A stretch of 8,333 bases of DNA from an uncultured Sulfitobacter sp. (GCA_937923365.1 CALAIJ010000315.1:1-8333); one strand, 5' to 3'; positions 1 to 5,985 are shown, counted from the stretch's first letter. A program made the numbers and translations. The notes: a model not told the origin generated them from the sequence alone.

Positions 1-674
1 CCACGCACGGTTTGCAGGTAGCGGGGTTGCTTTGGGTTCTCTTCGATCTTGCGGCGCAGGCGGGTGATCTGCACATCGACGGCGCGTTCTTGTGCCTGTC
101 CGCGGTCGCGCCCCAATTCCTCGACCAGCTTGGCGCGGCTCAGCGGTTCTCCGGGCTGGGCAGAGAATATATTCATCAGCTGGATCTCGGTGGCCGTGAG
201 GCGCACCAGATCATCGCCCTGCCACATCTCGCCACGTTCCATGTCATAGCGGATGGGTCCAAGGCTGAGGACTTTGGGCGCGGTATCCTCGGCAGAGGTA
301 TCGGGCACGCGGCGCAGAATGGCGTTGATGCGCAGCAGCAGTTCCTTGGGCTCGAACGGTTTGGGCAGATAGTCATCTGCACCCGCTTCCAGCCCTTCGA
401 TCCGGTTGGAGGTCTCGCCCTTGGCAGTGAGCAGCAGAATGGGCGTGTCCATGGTCTTGCGCAGATCGCGGGTCAGCGACAGACCGTCTTCTCCGGGCAT
501 CATGACGTCCATGACGATCAGGTCAAAGTCGAGCCCCGACAGGATGCGTCGCGCATGGCCAGCATCGCGGGCGGCCGTCACCAGAAAGCCATTCCGCATC
601 AGGAATTTCTGCAACAAGGTGCGGATACGTTCGTCGTCGTCGACGATCAGCAGGTGTGCGTCCATTTCGTTCAT
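1..674 (-). CDS. petR: OmpR-family two-component response regulator, PetR-like (C-terminus cut by window edge)
   Basis: A DNA-binding response regulator; 224 codons are visible and the gene continues past base 1. The receiver domain (about residues 7-120) has the acidic cluster D12-D13-D14, the phospho-acceptor D56 in LIVMDVMMPGEDG, the T83 switch position and K105 in PKPF. The OmpR-type winged-helix domain follows, and the visible end (LQTVRG) is the usual lead into the C-terminal hairpin, so only about 10-15 residues are missing. The start at 674 was chosen because an AGGAG lies 8 bases upstream and because its ATG overlaps the TGA of the MarR gene (ATGA), which suggests translational coupling. 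In Rhodobacter capsulatus an OmpR-type regulator (PetR) paired with a MarR-type protein (PetP) sits upstream of the cytochrome bc1 genes and is needed for growth. The pairing here matches, but petABC would lie outside the window, so the symbol is inferred. No histidine kinase gene is visible nearby. Confidence 0.9.
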   Translation of the reverse strand, partial: MNEMDAHLLIVDDDERIRTLLQKFLMRNGFLVTAARDAGHARRILSGLDFDLIVMDVMMPGEDGLSLTRDLRKTMDTPILLLTAKGETSNRIEGLEAGADDYLPKPFEPKELLLRINAILRRVPDTSAEDTAPKVLSLGPIRYDMERGEMWQGDDLVRLTATEIQLMNIFSAQPGEPLSRAKLVEELGRDRGQAQERAVDVQITRLRRKIEENPKQPRYLQTVR

Positions 675-1180
675 GCGCCGCTCTCCTTTAGTCGGGTGTA
701 GCTGGCTTGCATATCCACGTCCATCATCGCCTCAAGCACCTTGCGAAAGCCCGCCACCGCATCGGGACCTGCCGCGCGGTAGGCGCTGCGCATACGGGCG
801 CGTTGGGCGTCTGACAGGGTTCGCTCCAACGCACGGCCTTCGTCTGTCAGATACAGATGCCGCTCGCGTTTGTCGTTCCGCCCCACTCTGCTTTGTACCA
901 GACCATCCGCAATCAGTTTGCGCAATACACGGTTCAGCGATTGCTTTGTGACCCCGAGAATATCCAGCAGGTTGCTGACCTTCGTCCCCGGAGCACGGTT
1001 GATGAAGTGGATGGCGCGGTGATGGGCGCGGCCATAATCCAACCCCTCCAGAATACGGTCGGGATCGGCTGTGAACCCGCGATAGGCAAAGAACATCGCC
1101 TCAATCCCCTGCCGCAGTTGTTCATCGGTCAGAAACAACAGGCTTTCGCCGCTGGAAGAGGGGGGGCGTCTGTCGGTCAT
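671..1180 (-). CDS. petP: MarR-family transcriptional regulator, PetP-like
   Basis: A 169-residue MarR-type winged-helix DNA-binding protein. Residues 66-92 (TKVSNLLDILGVTKQSLNRV and following) form the helix-turn-helix with its recognition helix. Residues 98-115 form the wing, with the D-x-R signature (D103, R105) and the typical ending LTDEG. The N-terminal helix around residues 26-60 (EAMFFAYRGFTADPDRIL, then GRAHHRAIHFINR) fits the dimerisation region. The start at 1180 fits the family better than the in-frame ATG at 1231, which would add 17 poorly alignable residues and run into the divergent promoter region. Its stop overlaps the petR start by 4 bases, so the two are almost certainly one transcript. 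In R. capsulatus the same pairing is called petP-petR and is tied to expression of respiratory and photosynthetic genes. That role here is an inference from pairing and family, not from sequence alone. Confidence 0.88.
   Translation of the reverse strand: MTDRRPPSSSGESLLFLTDEQLRQGIEAMFFAYRGFTADPDRILEGLDYGRAHHRAIHFINRAPGTKVSNLLDILGVTKQSLNRVLRKLIADGLVQSRVGRNDKRERHLYLTDEGRALERTLSDAQRARMRSAYRAAGPDAVAGFRKVLEAMMDVDMQASYTRLKESGA
683..687 (-). promoter_or_regulatory. Ribosome binding site of petR inside the end of petP
   Basis: AGGAG on the minus strand, 8 bases ahead of the ATG at 674 and within the last codons of the upstream gene. It decides the petR start in favour of 674 over the in-frame ATG at 665 and fits coupled translation through the ATGA overlap at 671-674. 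Confidence 0.7.
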
Positions 1181-1224
1181 GATGGCTCTCGTCAATAATG
1201 CGCCGTTAGGGTACGTCAGCCTTG

Positions 1225-1253
1225 TTGACATTCCAAGAGTGAATGGGTAGCCC
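1225..1253 (+). promoter_or_regulatory. Candidate promoter for ilvE
   Basis: A perfect TTGACA (1225-1230) is followed after 17 bases by TAGCCC (1248-1253), a poor -10 match. The position in the 150-base gap between divergent genes, about 75 bases ahead of the ilvE start, is right for a promoter. Alphaproteobacterial promoters often keep the -35 better than the -10. A GTCA-N7-TGAC inverted repeat (1215-1229) overlaps the -35 and might be an operator. No minus-strand promoter for petP could be picked with confidence in the same gap. Confidence 0.35.
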
Positions 1254-1274
1254 GTGACAGGTTTGGCGCAAGAT

Positions 1275-1293
1275 TATGTCCGAAGCGGACGTA
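1275..1293 (+). repeat. Inverted repeat / leader hairpin ahead of ilvE
   Basis: GTCCG-AAG-CGGAC is a perfect 5-bp stem with a 3-base loop; including one T-G wobble the stem extends to 8 bp. It lies 38 bases ahead of the ilvE start codon, so it would be in the mRNA leader if the upstream promoter is used. It has no T-run and so is not a terminator. No leader peptide rich in Leu, Ile or Val codons is present, which argues against classical attenuation. Confidence 0.4.
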
Positions 1294-1330
1294 TCGCGCG
1301 CAACATTCGACAAAACGAGAGGGACATACC

Positions 1331-2200
1331 ATGGCTGGTGCTTACAACGACCGCGACGGTCACATCTGGATGGACGGCAAGATGGTGGATTGGCGCGACG
1401 CCAATGTGCACATTCTGACCCACGCCATGCACTATGCGTCCTCTGTGTTCGAAGGCGAACGCGCCTACAACGGCAAGATTTTCAAAAGCCGCGAGCATTC
1501 CGAACGGCTCAAGCGATCCGCGCAGATGGTCGATTTCGAAATTCCGTGGACCATTGACGAGATCGAGGCCGCAAAGGTCGAAGTACTGGCCGCCTCCGGT
1601 CTGCAAGACGCCTACGTGCGCGCCATCGCATGGCGTGGTGCCGGCGAAGATATGGGTGTCGCATCGGCCAAGAACCCCGTGCGCCTCGCCATCGCCGCGT
1701 GGGAGTGGGGCGCCTACTACGGCGACGCCAAGATGAAAGGGGCCAAGCTCGACATTTCCAAGTGGAAGCGGCCCAGCCCTGAAACGATCCCCAGCCATGC
1801 CAAAGCGGCAGGTCTCTATATGATCTGCACCATGTCCAAGCACGCAGCCGAGGCCAAAGGGTGTTCCGACGCGATGATGTTCGACTACCGCGGCTATGTG
1901 GCCGAAGCCACGGGCGCCAACATCTTTTTCGTCAAGGATGGCGAAGTGCATACACCTGATCCCGATTGTTTTCTGAACGGCATCACGCGGCAAACTGTCG
2001 TCGGGATGCTGAAGGAGAAACAGATCAAGGTCCATGAGCGTCACATCATGCCCGAGGAGCTTGAAGGCTTCGAGCAGTGCTGGCTGACCGGTACCGCCGC
2101 CGAGGTGACGCCAGTGGGCCAAATCGGTGACTACAATTTTGAGGTTGGTGCCATCACCCGCGACATCGCAGAGAGCTACGAAAAGCTGGTCCGCGTGTAA
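1331..2200 (+). CDS. ilvE: Branched-chain amino acid aminotransferase
   Basis: A 289-residue class IV (fold type IV) PLP-dependent aminotransferase, the usual length for the family. It catalyses the reversible transfer of the amino group between leucine, isoleucine or valine and 2-oxoglutarate, the last step of their synthesis and the first of their breakdown, in the cytosol. The Schiff-base lysine is K158 in SHAKAAGLY. The class IV signature runs from E-A-T-G-A-N-I-F-F through T-P to NGITR. The N-terminal HYASSVFEGERAYNG block (residues 34-48) is the substrate-side motif seen in bacterial IlvE. A purine-rich GAGAGGGA sits 6 bases before the ATG. D-amino-acid aminotransferase and aminodeoxychorismate lyase share the fold, but the HYASSVFEG motif favours IlvE. 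It is monocistronic: it diverges from petP and ends in a strong terminator. Confidence 0.93.
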   Translation: MAGAYNDRDGHIWMDGKMVDWRDANVHILTHAMHYASSVFEGERAYNGKIFKSREHSERLKRSAQMVDFEIPWTIDEIEAAKVEVLAASGLQDAYVRAIAWRGAGEDMGVASAKNPVRLAIAAWEWGAYYGDAKMKGAKLDISKWKRPSPETIPSHAKAAGLYMICTMSKHAAEAKGCSDAMMFDYRGYVAEATGANIFFVKDGEVHTPDPDCFLNGITRQTVVGMLKEKQIKVHERHIMPEELEGFEQCWLTGTAAEVTPVGQIGDYNFEVGAITRDIAESYEKLVRV

Positions 2201-2228
2201 CGCACCACCACAGTCCAAACGGCGCAAG

Positions 2229-2261
2229 CCCCCGTAGCAATGACATGCTGCGGGGGTTTTT
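2229..2261 (+). terminator. Rho-independent terminator after ilvE
   Basis: CCCCCGTAGCA (2229-2239) pairs with TGCTGCGGGGG (2246-2256), an 11-bp stem with one G-U wobble and a 6-base loop, followed directly by TTTTT (2257-2261). It begins 28 bases after the ilvE stop codon. This is the clearest terminator in the window. Confidence 0.93.
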
Positions 2262-2306
2262 CTGTGACGTAACATAGGTGCTTGGGCCTGACCCCACGTC
2301 AATAGG

Positions 2307-2362
2307 TTGACACAAAATAGTGCACTTCCCGTATTTGACGAAAGTTCCCGCCATGATAGTAA
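2307..2362 (+). promoter_or_regulatory. Candidate promoter region of the lipoprotein gene
   Basis: Two -35-like hexamers are present: a perfect TTGACA at 2307-2312 and TTGACG at 2335-2340. Neither has a clear -10; the best are TATTTG at 2331-2336 (19-base spacer) and TAGTAA at 2357-2362 (16-base spacer). The stretch lies between the ilvE terminator and the CtrA-type box, so a promoter is expected here, but its exact position is not settled by the sequence. Confidence 0.3.
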
Positions 2363-2365
2363 GTG

Positions 2366-2381
2366 TTAATGAAAGGTTAAC
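2366..2381 (+). promoter_or_regulatory. CtrA-type binding box (TTAA-N7-TTAAC)
   Basis: TTAA at 2366-2369, seven bases, then TTAAC at 2377-2381. This is an exact match to the full consensus for the alphaproteobacterial response regulator CtrA. It lies 62 bases ahead of the lipoprotein start codon in an AT-rich stretch of an otherwise GC-rich window. It is downstream of both candidate -35 elements, which would suit repression, but since the promoter is uncertain, activation from a site near -35 cannot be excluded. CtrA control is inferred from the motif only. Confidence 0.55.
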
Positions 2382-2442
2382 AAATCAATCAGAGAGGCTG
2401 GGGCGTTTGCTTCAAAGGTCTCCGATCAGAGCAGGAAAAAGA

Positions 2443-3108
2443 ATGTCTAGGAAATACATCGGTGTAACCGCCATTGGGGCGGCCCTATTGTTGACGGCTT
2501 GTGGTGCCTCTGTGCAGGATCGGCTGGAAGTGACGCGCAACGCAGGGCTGTGGCCTCTTGGCAAGTCGCAGGCAGCCTCCGCTGCCGAAGCGCCGAAAGC
2601 GATCCCCGTCTCTTGGGATGTTAGAACCTCGCCTGTGACCATCGCGCCTGAAGGGGCCAAAGCCGCTTCAAAGGTCGGGGGCCACGCTGTGCTGCAAGCT
2701 GCCCCGCACGCCATCCCGAAGCGCTATCAGGTCAGCTGGTCCGGCCTGCGCGACACGCATGATGCCACGCCCACACGCCTGACCCTGCGCGATACCAGCG
2801 GTAACCGGGCCATTGTATTGCAGTTCGAAAAGGACCGCTTGCGCGTTATTAATGGCGCAGAAGACCCCTATCCGCATCTCACATTCTCCAAGACCGAGAC
2901 CCATCATGTCACATTGGTCGTGACCACGGGCGCGCGGCCAACGGTAGCGATTGACGTGCGGCAAGGGAAAATCCCGCTTTACGCCACGCCGCCCATCGCC
3001 GTGTTGGACAAAGATTTCAACGGTGTTGGCGCATTGGAGATCGAAGCGGCCGCCGAAGGTACCACCTACCACATCACCGATTTTCAGGCGGTGCCCACCA
3101 AAAGCTGA
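2443..3108 (+). CDS. Lipoprotein of unknown function
   Basis: A 221-residue protein that I do not recognise beyond its lipoprotein signal. The N-terminus is basic (SRKY), then a short hydrophobic run ends in the lipobox LTAC, so C20 would be lipidated. Residue +2 is glycine rather than aspartate, which by the enterobacterial sorting rule favours the outer membrane. The linker to about residue 45 is rich in Ala and polar residues. From about residue 48 the chain alternates hydrophobic and polar residues in many short strands (TRLTLRDTSGNRAIVLQFEK; HHVTLVVTTG; TVAIDVRQG; GALEIEAA), suggesting a beta-sandwich, perhaps concanavalin-like; this is a guess from pattern. The start at 2443 has AGGA 6 bases upstream and places the signal peptide at the N-terminus; the in-frame ATG at 2320 would bury it. 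A CtrA-type box lies upstream. Its stop codon directly abuts that of the convergent SDR gene. Confidence 0.8.
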   Translation: MSRKYIGVTAIGAALLLTACGASVQDRLEVTRNAGLWPLGKSQAASAAEAPKAIPVSWDVRTSPVTIAPEGAKAASKVGGHAVLQAAPHAIPKRYQVSWSGLRDTHDATPTRLTLRDTSGNRAIVLQFEKDRLRVINGAEDPYPHLTFSKTETHHVTLVVTTGARPTVAIDVRQGKIPLYATPPIAVLDKDFNGVGALEIEAAAEGTTYHITDFQAVPTKS

Positions 3109-3864
3109 TCAGTCCCGCAAGGCAGGCAGGCCGACGCCCGTGCTGTCGAAACCGCCGTCAGAGGCGACCACCTGACCCGTGACATAGCTGGCCTTGTCCG
3201 AGCACAGGAACACGATCACTTCCGCAATTTCGCGCTCTGATCCGTAACGGTTCAGCGGGATCGCATCATGGTACGCGTCGATGATGTCTTGCGTGTGCAC
3301 AGCCATTGCCAGTTTGGTTCGAACCGGGCCGGGACAAACGCAATTGGCACGGATGCCGTATTCGCCCAGTTCCGCCGCTTGCTGCTTGGTCAACTGGATC
3401 ACCGCTGCCTTCGAGGTGCCGTAGGCCACCCGCAGAGTTGAGGCGCGCAGGCCCGAAATGGAGGCGATGTTCAGGATCGCCCCCGATGTCTTCTTGAGGG
3501 ATGCAGTGCAGGCCTGTGTCATCAGAAACACACCGTCCAGATTGGTCGCCATCACACGGCGCCAACGGGCAAAGTCGGTTTCCTCGATCGGGCCAAAATC
3601 GGCCACGCCCGCGTTATTCACCAAAGCGTCGATCCGGCCGAAGTGGTCCAGCACGCCCGAGACTGCGTGGGTCACTGCGTCAGGATCTGAGACATCACAG
3701 TCAAACGCGCTCGCGCTTTGGCCCACGTCCGTGGCGGCACGGGCCAATTCGTCTGCATCACGGTCCAGCATGGCCACCAGCCAGCCTTGTTCGATGAACA
3801 GTTTGGTCGTTGCCAACCCAATCCCGCGCGCAGCACCAGTGACCAATGCAACCTTCTGCGTCAT
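3109..3864 (-). CDS. Short-chain dehydrogenase/reductase (SDR), NAD(P)-dependent
   Basis: A 251-residue classical SDR. The TGAARGIG cofactor motif is at residues 9-16, NNAG at 83-86, and the catalytic tetrad is N108, S135, Y148 and K152 (YGTSK); PGPVRT follows in the usual place. D34 at the end of the second beta strand (LDRD) favours NAD(H) over NADP(H). The C-terminal SYVTGQVVASDGG matches the family. The substrate cannot be told: classical SDRs of this type include 3-oxoacyl-ACP reductases and sugar or steroid alcohol dehydrogenases. The start at 3864 is only one base past the cobO stop, with no strong Shine-Dalgarno of its own, so translation is probably coupled to cobO. It is the last gene of the minus-strand set and its TGA directly abuts the TGA of the convergent lipoprotein gene. 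Confidence 0.92.
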   Translation of the reverse strand: MTQKVALVTGAARGIGLATTKLFIEQGWLVAMLDRDADELARAATDVGQSASAFDCDVSDPDAVTHAVSGVLDHFGRIDALVNNAGVADFGPIEETDFARWRRVMATNLDGVFLMTQACTASLKKTSGAILNIASISGLRASTLRVAYGTSKAAVIQLTKQQAAELGEYGIRANCVCPGPVRTKLAMAVHTQDIIDAYHDAIPLNRYGSEREIAEVIVFLCSDKASYVTGQVVASDGGFDSTGVGLPALRD

Positions 3865-3865
3865 C

Positions 3866-4465
3866 TTAGTAATCCACGCCGCGCTGGGCTTTGATCCCTG
3901 CTTTGAAGGGGTGCTTCACTTCGGTCATTTCCGTTACCAGATCGGCGTATTCGCAAAGCGCGGGCTTGGCATCGCGCCCTGTCAGCACCACGCCCGTGCG
4001 TGCGTCGCGTGCGTCAAGGCCCGACAGCACGTCCTCCACGCTCAGGTAATCATAGCGCATGGCGATGTTGATCTCATCCAGCACGATCAGGTCATAGTCG
4101 CCCGAGGACATCATCTCGACGCCCTTGGCGAACGCGGCTTGAGCGGCGGCAATGTCGCGGTCTTTGTCTTGCGTGTCCCAGGTAAAGCCTTCGCCCATGG
4201 TGTGCCATGTGACTTCGCCAAGACGGTCAAAGAACTGGCGCTCGCCCGTCTTCCATTTGCCTTTGATAAACTGGACAACGCCCACTTTTTGCTTCCAGCC
4301 AAGGGCGCGAATGACAACACCAAAGGCGGACGAAGACTTGCCCTTGCCCGCGCCCGTGTGCACCAGAACCAGACCTTTTTCAGGGTCTTTCAATTCAGCC
4401 GTCCGTGCGCGCTGCTTGGCTTGGCGTTCCTGCATCTTTTGTTTGTGGTCGTCGGTGTCAGACAT
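3866..4465 (-). CDS. cobO: Cob(I)yrinic acid a,c-diamide adenosyltransferase (CobA/CobO/BtuR family)
   Basis: A 199-residue ATP:corrinoid adenosyltransferase, which transfers the 5'-deoxyadenosyl group of ATP to the cobalt of reduced corrinoids, for de novo coenzyme B12 synthesis or for salvage. The P-loop HTGAGKGKSSS is at residues 36-46, the VVQFIKGKWKTGE block follows, LIVLDEINIA is the Walker B-like segment, and the C-terminal HPFKAGIKAQRGVDY is the family's typical ending. The N-terminal ~30 residues are charged and Lys/Gln/Arg-rich, as in other CobO proteins. AGGAA lies 8 bases before the ATG at 4465, immediately after the stop codon of the upstream EamA gene. No other cobalamin gene is in the window and no B12 riboswitch was recognised upstream of the gene set, so the pathway context is not confirmed locally. 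PduO and EutT enzymes belong to unrelated families. Confidence 0.95.
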   Translation of the reverse strand: MSDTDDHKQKMQERQAKQRARTAELKDPEKGLVLVHTGAGKGKSSSAFGVVIRALGWKQKVGVVQFIKGKWKTGERQFFDRLGEVTWHTMGEGFTWDTQDKDRDIAAAQAAFAKGVEMMSSGDYDLIVLDEINIAMRYDYLSVEDVLSGLDARDARTGVVLTGRDAKPALCEYADLVTEMTEVKHPFKAGIKAQRGVDY

Positions 4466-4478
4466 TGTTGTGATTCCT

Positions 4479-5447
4479 TTAGCCGGGAGTGCCGTGTGGG
4501 GGGACTTTGCCCTTGGACTTGCTGCGATCCAAGCCCAATTGACGTTCGCGCCAGATGATCAGCACGCCGCCCGCGATAACAAGCGCTGCGCCAACCAGCA
4601 TAGTGGGGGTTGGCACTTCGGCAAAGACGAACCAGCCAATCAGAGAGGCGAAAATCATCGAGGCATAGTCAAAGGGTGCCAGCATCGAAGCCGAGCCGAA
4701 GCGGTAGGAGGATGTCACCATGATCTGTGCCACGCCCCCGATCAGTCCCGCTAAGATCACAAGCCCCGCCGCAAACCACCCCGGATTTGTCCAGGCCAGC
4801 ACGGGAAACAACCAGCCCAAGGGAAGCGTGACCAGCGACAGGCAGGTCGCCGTCAGCGAAAAGTAAAAGACGATGGCCGAGGTGCTTTCGGTCTGCACCA
4901 GACGGCGCACGTGGATTTGCACCAAAGCGCGCAGGATCGCGGCGGCCAGCACAAAGAGCGCGCCCAAAGTCGCCATGTCCGAATAGCCCGCATCAAAGGA
5001 CAGGCGCGGCGCGATCACGATGCCCACGCCCACCAGCCCCAGTGCCACTGCCGAAAGGCGAAACAGGCGCACCCGCTCGCCCAGCAGCAGGGCGGCCAAC
5101 ACCACGGTGAACATCGGCGTTGCATACCCAATGGCGGTTACTTCGGGCAGGGGCAGCATCGCCAGACCTGCGAACGTCAGTGCCATCGCGCTGGTGCCGA
5201 TCAACCCGCGCCAGACATGACCCATCAGGTTTTGCGGGATCAGCCCGTCATGCAAATGGCCCGTATGCCAAAGCCAGACACCAATGATCGGGATCGCAAA
5301 GAAAGACCGGAAGAAAACCGCCTGCACCGCAGGCATCGCATCCGAGGCCGCTTTGATCAGGGCGGCCATCACCATAAACAGAAAAACCGCGCCAAGCTTG
5401 AGAGCAATGGCGCGGCCGGGTCGGTTCTGTGTCATCCGGTCGGGCAT
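4479..5447 (-). CDS. EamA/DMT-superfamily membrane transporter
   Basis: A 322-residue inner-membrane protein of the drug/metabolite transporter superfamily. It is made of two EamA repeats of about 140 residues with roughly ten hydrophobic helices in all; the first repeat begins near residue 15 (LKLGAVFLFMVMAALIKAAS) and the second near residue 160. The motif QAVFFRSFFAIP (residues 42-53) and the ATPMFTVVLAALLLGERV segment are characteristic of the family. The C-terminal tail (WRERQLGLDRSKSKGK) is basic and probably cytoplasmic. The substrate is unknown: relatives export amino acids or other metabolites or import nucleotide sugars. The start at 5447 gives the longest plausible N-terminus, with a GGAGG somewhat far upstream (about 16 bases); the ATG at 5435 is an alternative. 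It lies 42 bases after the DM13 gene and 13 bases before cobO, so it is probably co-transcribed with both. Confidence 0.9.
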   Translation of the reverse strand: MPDRMTQNRPGRAIALKLGAVFLFMVMAALIKAASDAMPAVQAVFFRSFFAIPIIGVWLWHTGHLHDGLIPQNLMGHVWRGLIGTSAMALTFAGLAMLPLPEVTAIGYATPMFTVVLAALLLGERVRLFRLSAVALGLVGVGIVIAPRLSFDAGYSDMATLGALFVLAAAILRALVQIHVRRLVQTESTSAIVFYFSLTATCLSLVTLPLGWLFPVLAWTNPGWFAAGLVILAGLIGGVAQIMVTSSYRFGSASMLAPFDYASMIFASLIGWFVFAEVPTPTMLVGAALVIAGGVLIIWRERQLGLDRSKSKGKVPPHGTPG

Positions 5448-5489
5448 AAAGGCGTGATGCCCCTCCCAGCGCCGACTTGCAAGGGCGTG

Positions 5490-5870
5490 TTACTTCAGCG
5501 TCGCGACACCCAAGGGCACGTTGAAACGAACGCAGTAGATGTAGACCTCGTTGAAGCTATCCACATCAACACCTGCCGGCACGGTATAGCTTTGGCCGCC
5601 TGTCTTTGATTTCAGTTTGCCTGCGTTGGTCGCGGGGACGAATTTGCCGTTGCGGCCAAGGCCCACCCAAGGGTCTGGCGCGCCATCCAGCGAGAAGTTG
5701 CTGGCAAGTGTGATCGTCGCCGTGCCGTCCGCGTTCTTGGTGACGGTCACATTGCCGGTGGTGACGTGATTGCTGGCACCGCGAAAGCTGCCCGAGGTAT
5801 CGGCAAGCGACGCTGTCACGCCGCCAAAGACCAGTGTTGCGCCAAGGATGAGGACAAAGAGATGTTTCAT
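5490..5870 (-). CDS. Secreted DM13-domain protein
   Basis: A 126-residue protein with a Sec signal peptide: MKH, a hydrophobic core to about residue 20 and a likely cleavage after SLA (A23). The mature ~103 residues form a single DM13 domain: GNVTVTKNADGTATITLASNF, then APDPWVGLG, GKLKSKTGGQSYTVP, and the closing VYIYCVRFNVPLGVATL. C113 is the only mature cysteine and matches the family's conserved Cys near the C-terminus. DM13 domains have been proposed to take part in electron transfer or redox reactions on the basis of this Cys in animal proteins; the function of bacterial single-domain forms is unknown. The start at 5870 has AAGG about 7 bases upstream and puts the signal peptide at the N-terminus; the in-frame ATG at 5945 would add 25 residues and overlap the divergent control region. 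It is the first gene of the minus-strand set DM13-EamA-cobO-SDR. Confidence 0.82.
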   Translation of the reverse strand: MKHLFVLILGATLVFGGVTASLADTSGSFRGASNHVTTGNVTVTKNADGTATITLASNFSLDGAPDPWVGLGRNGKFVPATNAGKLKSKTGGQSYTVPAGVDVDSFNEVYIYCVRFNVPLGVATLK

Positions 5871-5930
5871 GTCAGGACCTTTCCAATAGGTGTACGTGTT
5901 GCGTTGAATGGAACCTAGGCGCAAATCTGG

Positions 5931-5966
5931 TGACACACAAAACACCTCTCCGTGAGTTGTGTAACA
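5931..5966. promoter_or_regulatory. Inverted repeat, candidate TetR operator in the divergent region
   Basis: TGACACACAA (5931-5940) and TTGTGTAACA (5957-5966) form an inverted repeat matching at 8 of 10 positions, with a 16-base spacer. It lies in the 141-base gap between the DM13 gene and the TetR gene, and its right arm overlaps the likely -35 of the TetR gene. TetR proteins often control themselves and a divergent neighbour from such a site. The spacer is long for one TetR dimer, so each arm may instead belong to a different site. Confidence 0.4.
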
Positions 5967-5985
5967 GTCAGTTCCGAATTATATG
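5957..5985 (+). promoter_or_regulatory. Candidate promoter of the TetR-family gene
   Basis: TTGTGT (5957-5962), a 17-base spacer and TATATG (5980-5985). The -10 keeps TATA and lies in an AT-rich patch (GAATTATATG). Transcription would begin about 20 bases ahead of the ATG at 6012. The -35 is weak. Confidence 0.4.

Noticed and set aside
12..701. A long plus-strand open frame (229 codons) at the left edge.
   Set aside because: It is the antisense shadow of petR; the minus-strand translation gives a full receiver and winged-helix protein, while the plus-strand one resembles nothing.
1276..1557. A plus-strand frame starting in the ilvE leader and overlapping its start, considered as a leader peptide.
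   Set aside because: It has no ribosome binding site, no run of Leu/Ile/Val codons, and continues out of frame through ilvE.
1274..2302. A 342-codon minus-strand open frame opposite ilvE.
   Set aside because: It is a shadow of the clear ilvE reading frame, runs through the ilvE terminator, and has His/Gly-rich composition with no recognisable domain.
3458..4558. A 366-codon plus-strand open frame across the SDR, cobO and eamA genes.
   Set aside because: It runs antisense across three well-supported genes, shows no domain and has no ribosome binding site.
5040..5055. A GCCACTG-like string on the plus strand, resembling the B12-box of cobalamin riboswitches, near cobO.
   Set aside because: It lies inside the eamA coding region, on the opposite strand to cobO, with no other riboswitch element around it; it is most likely chance.
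4911..5609. A 232-codon plus-strand open frame opposite eamA and the DM13 gene.
   Set aside because: It is His/Gln-rich and antisense to a membrane protein gene, a usual shadow pattern in GC-rich DNA.
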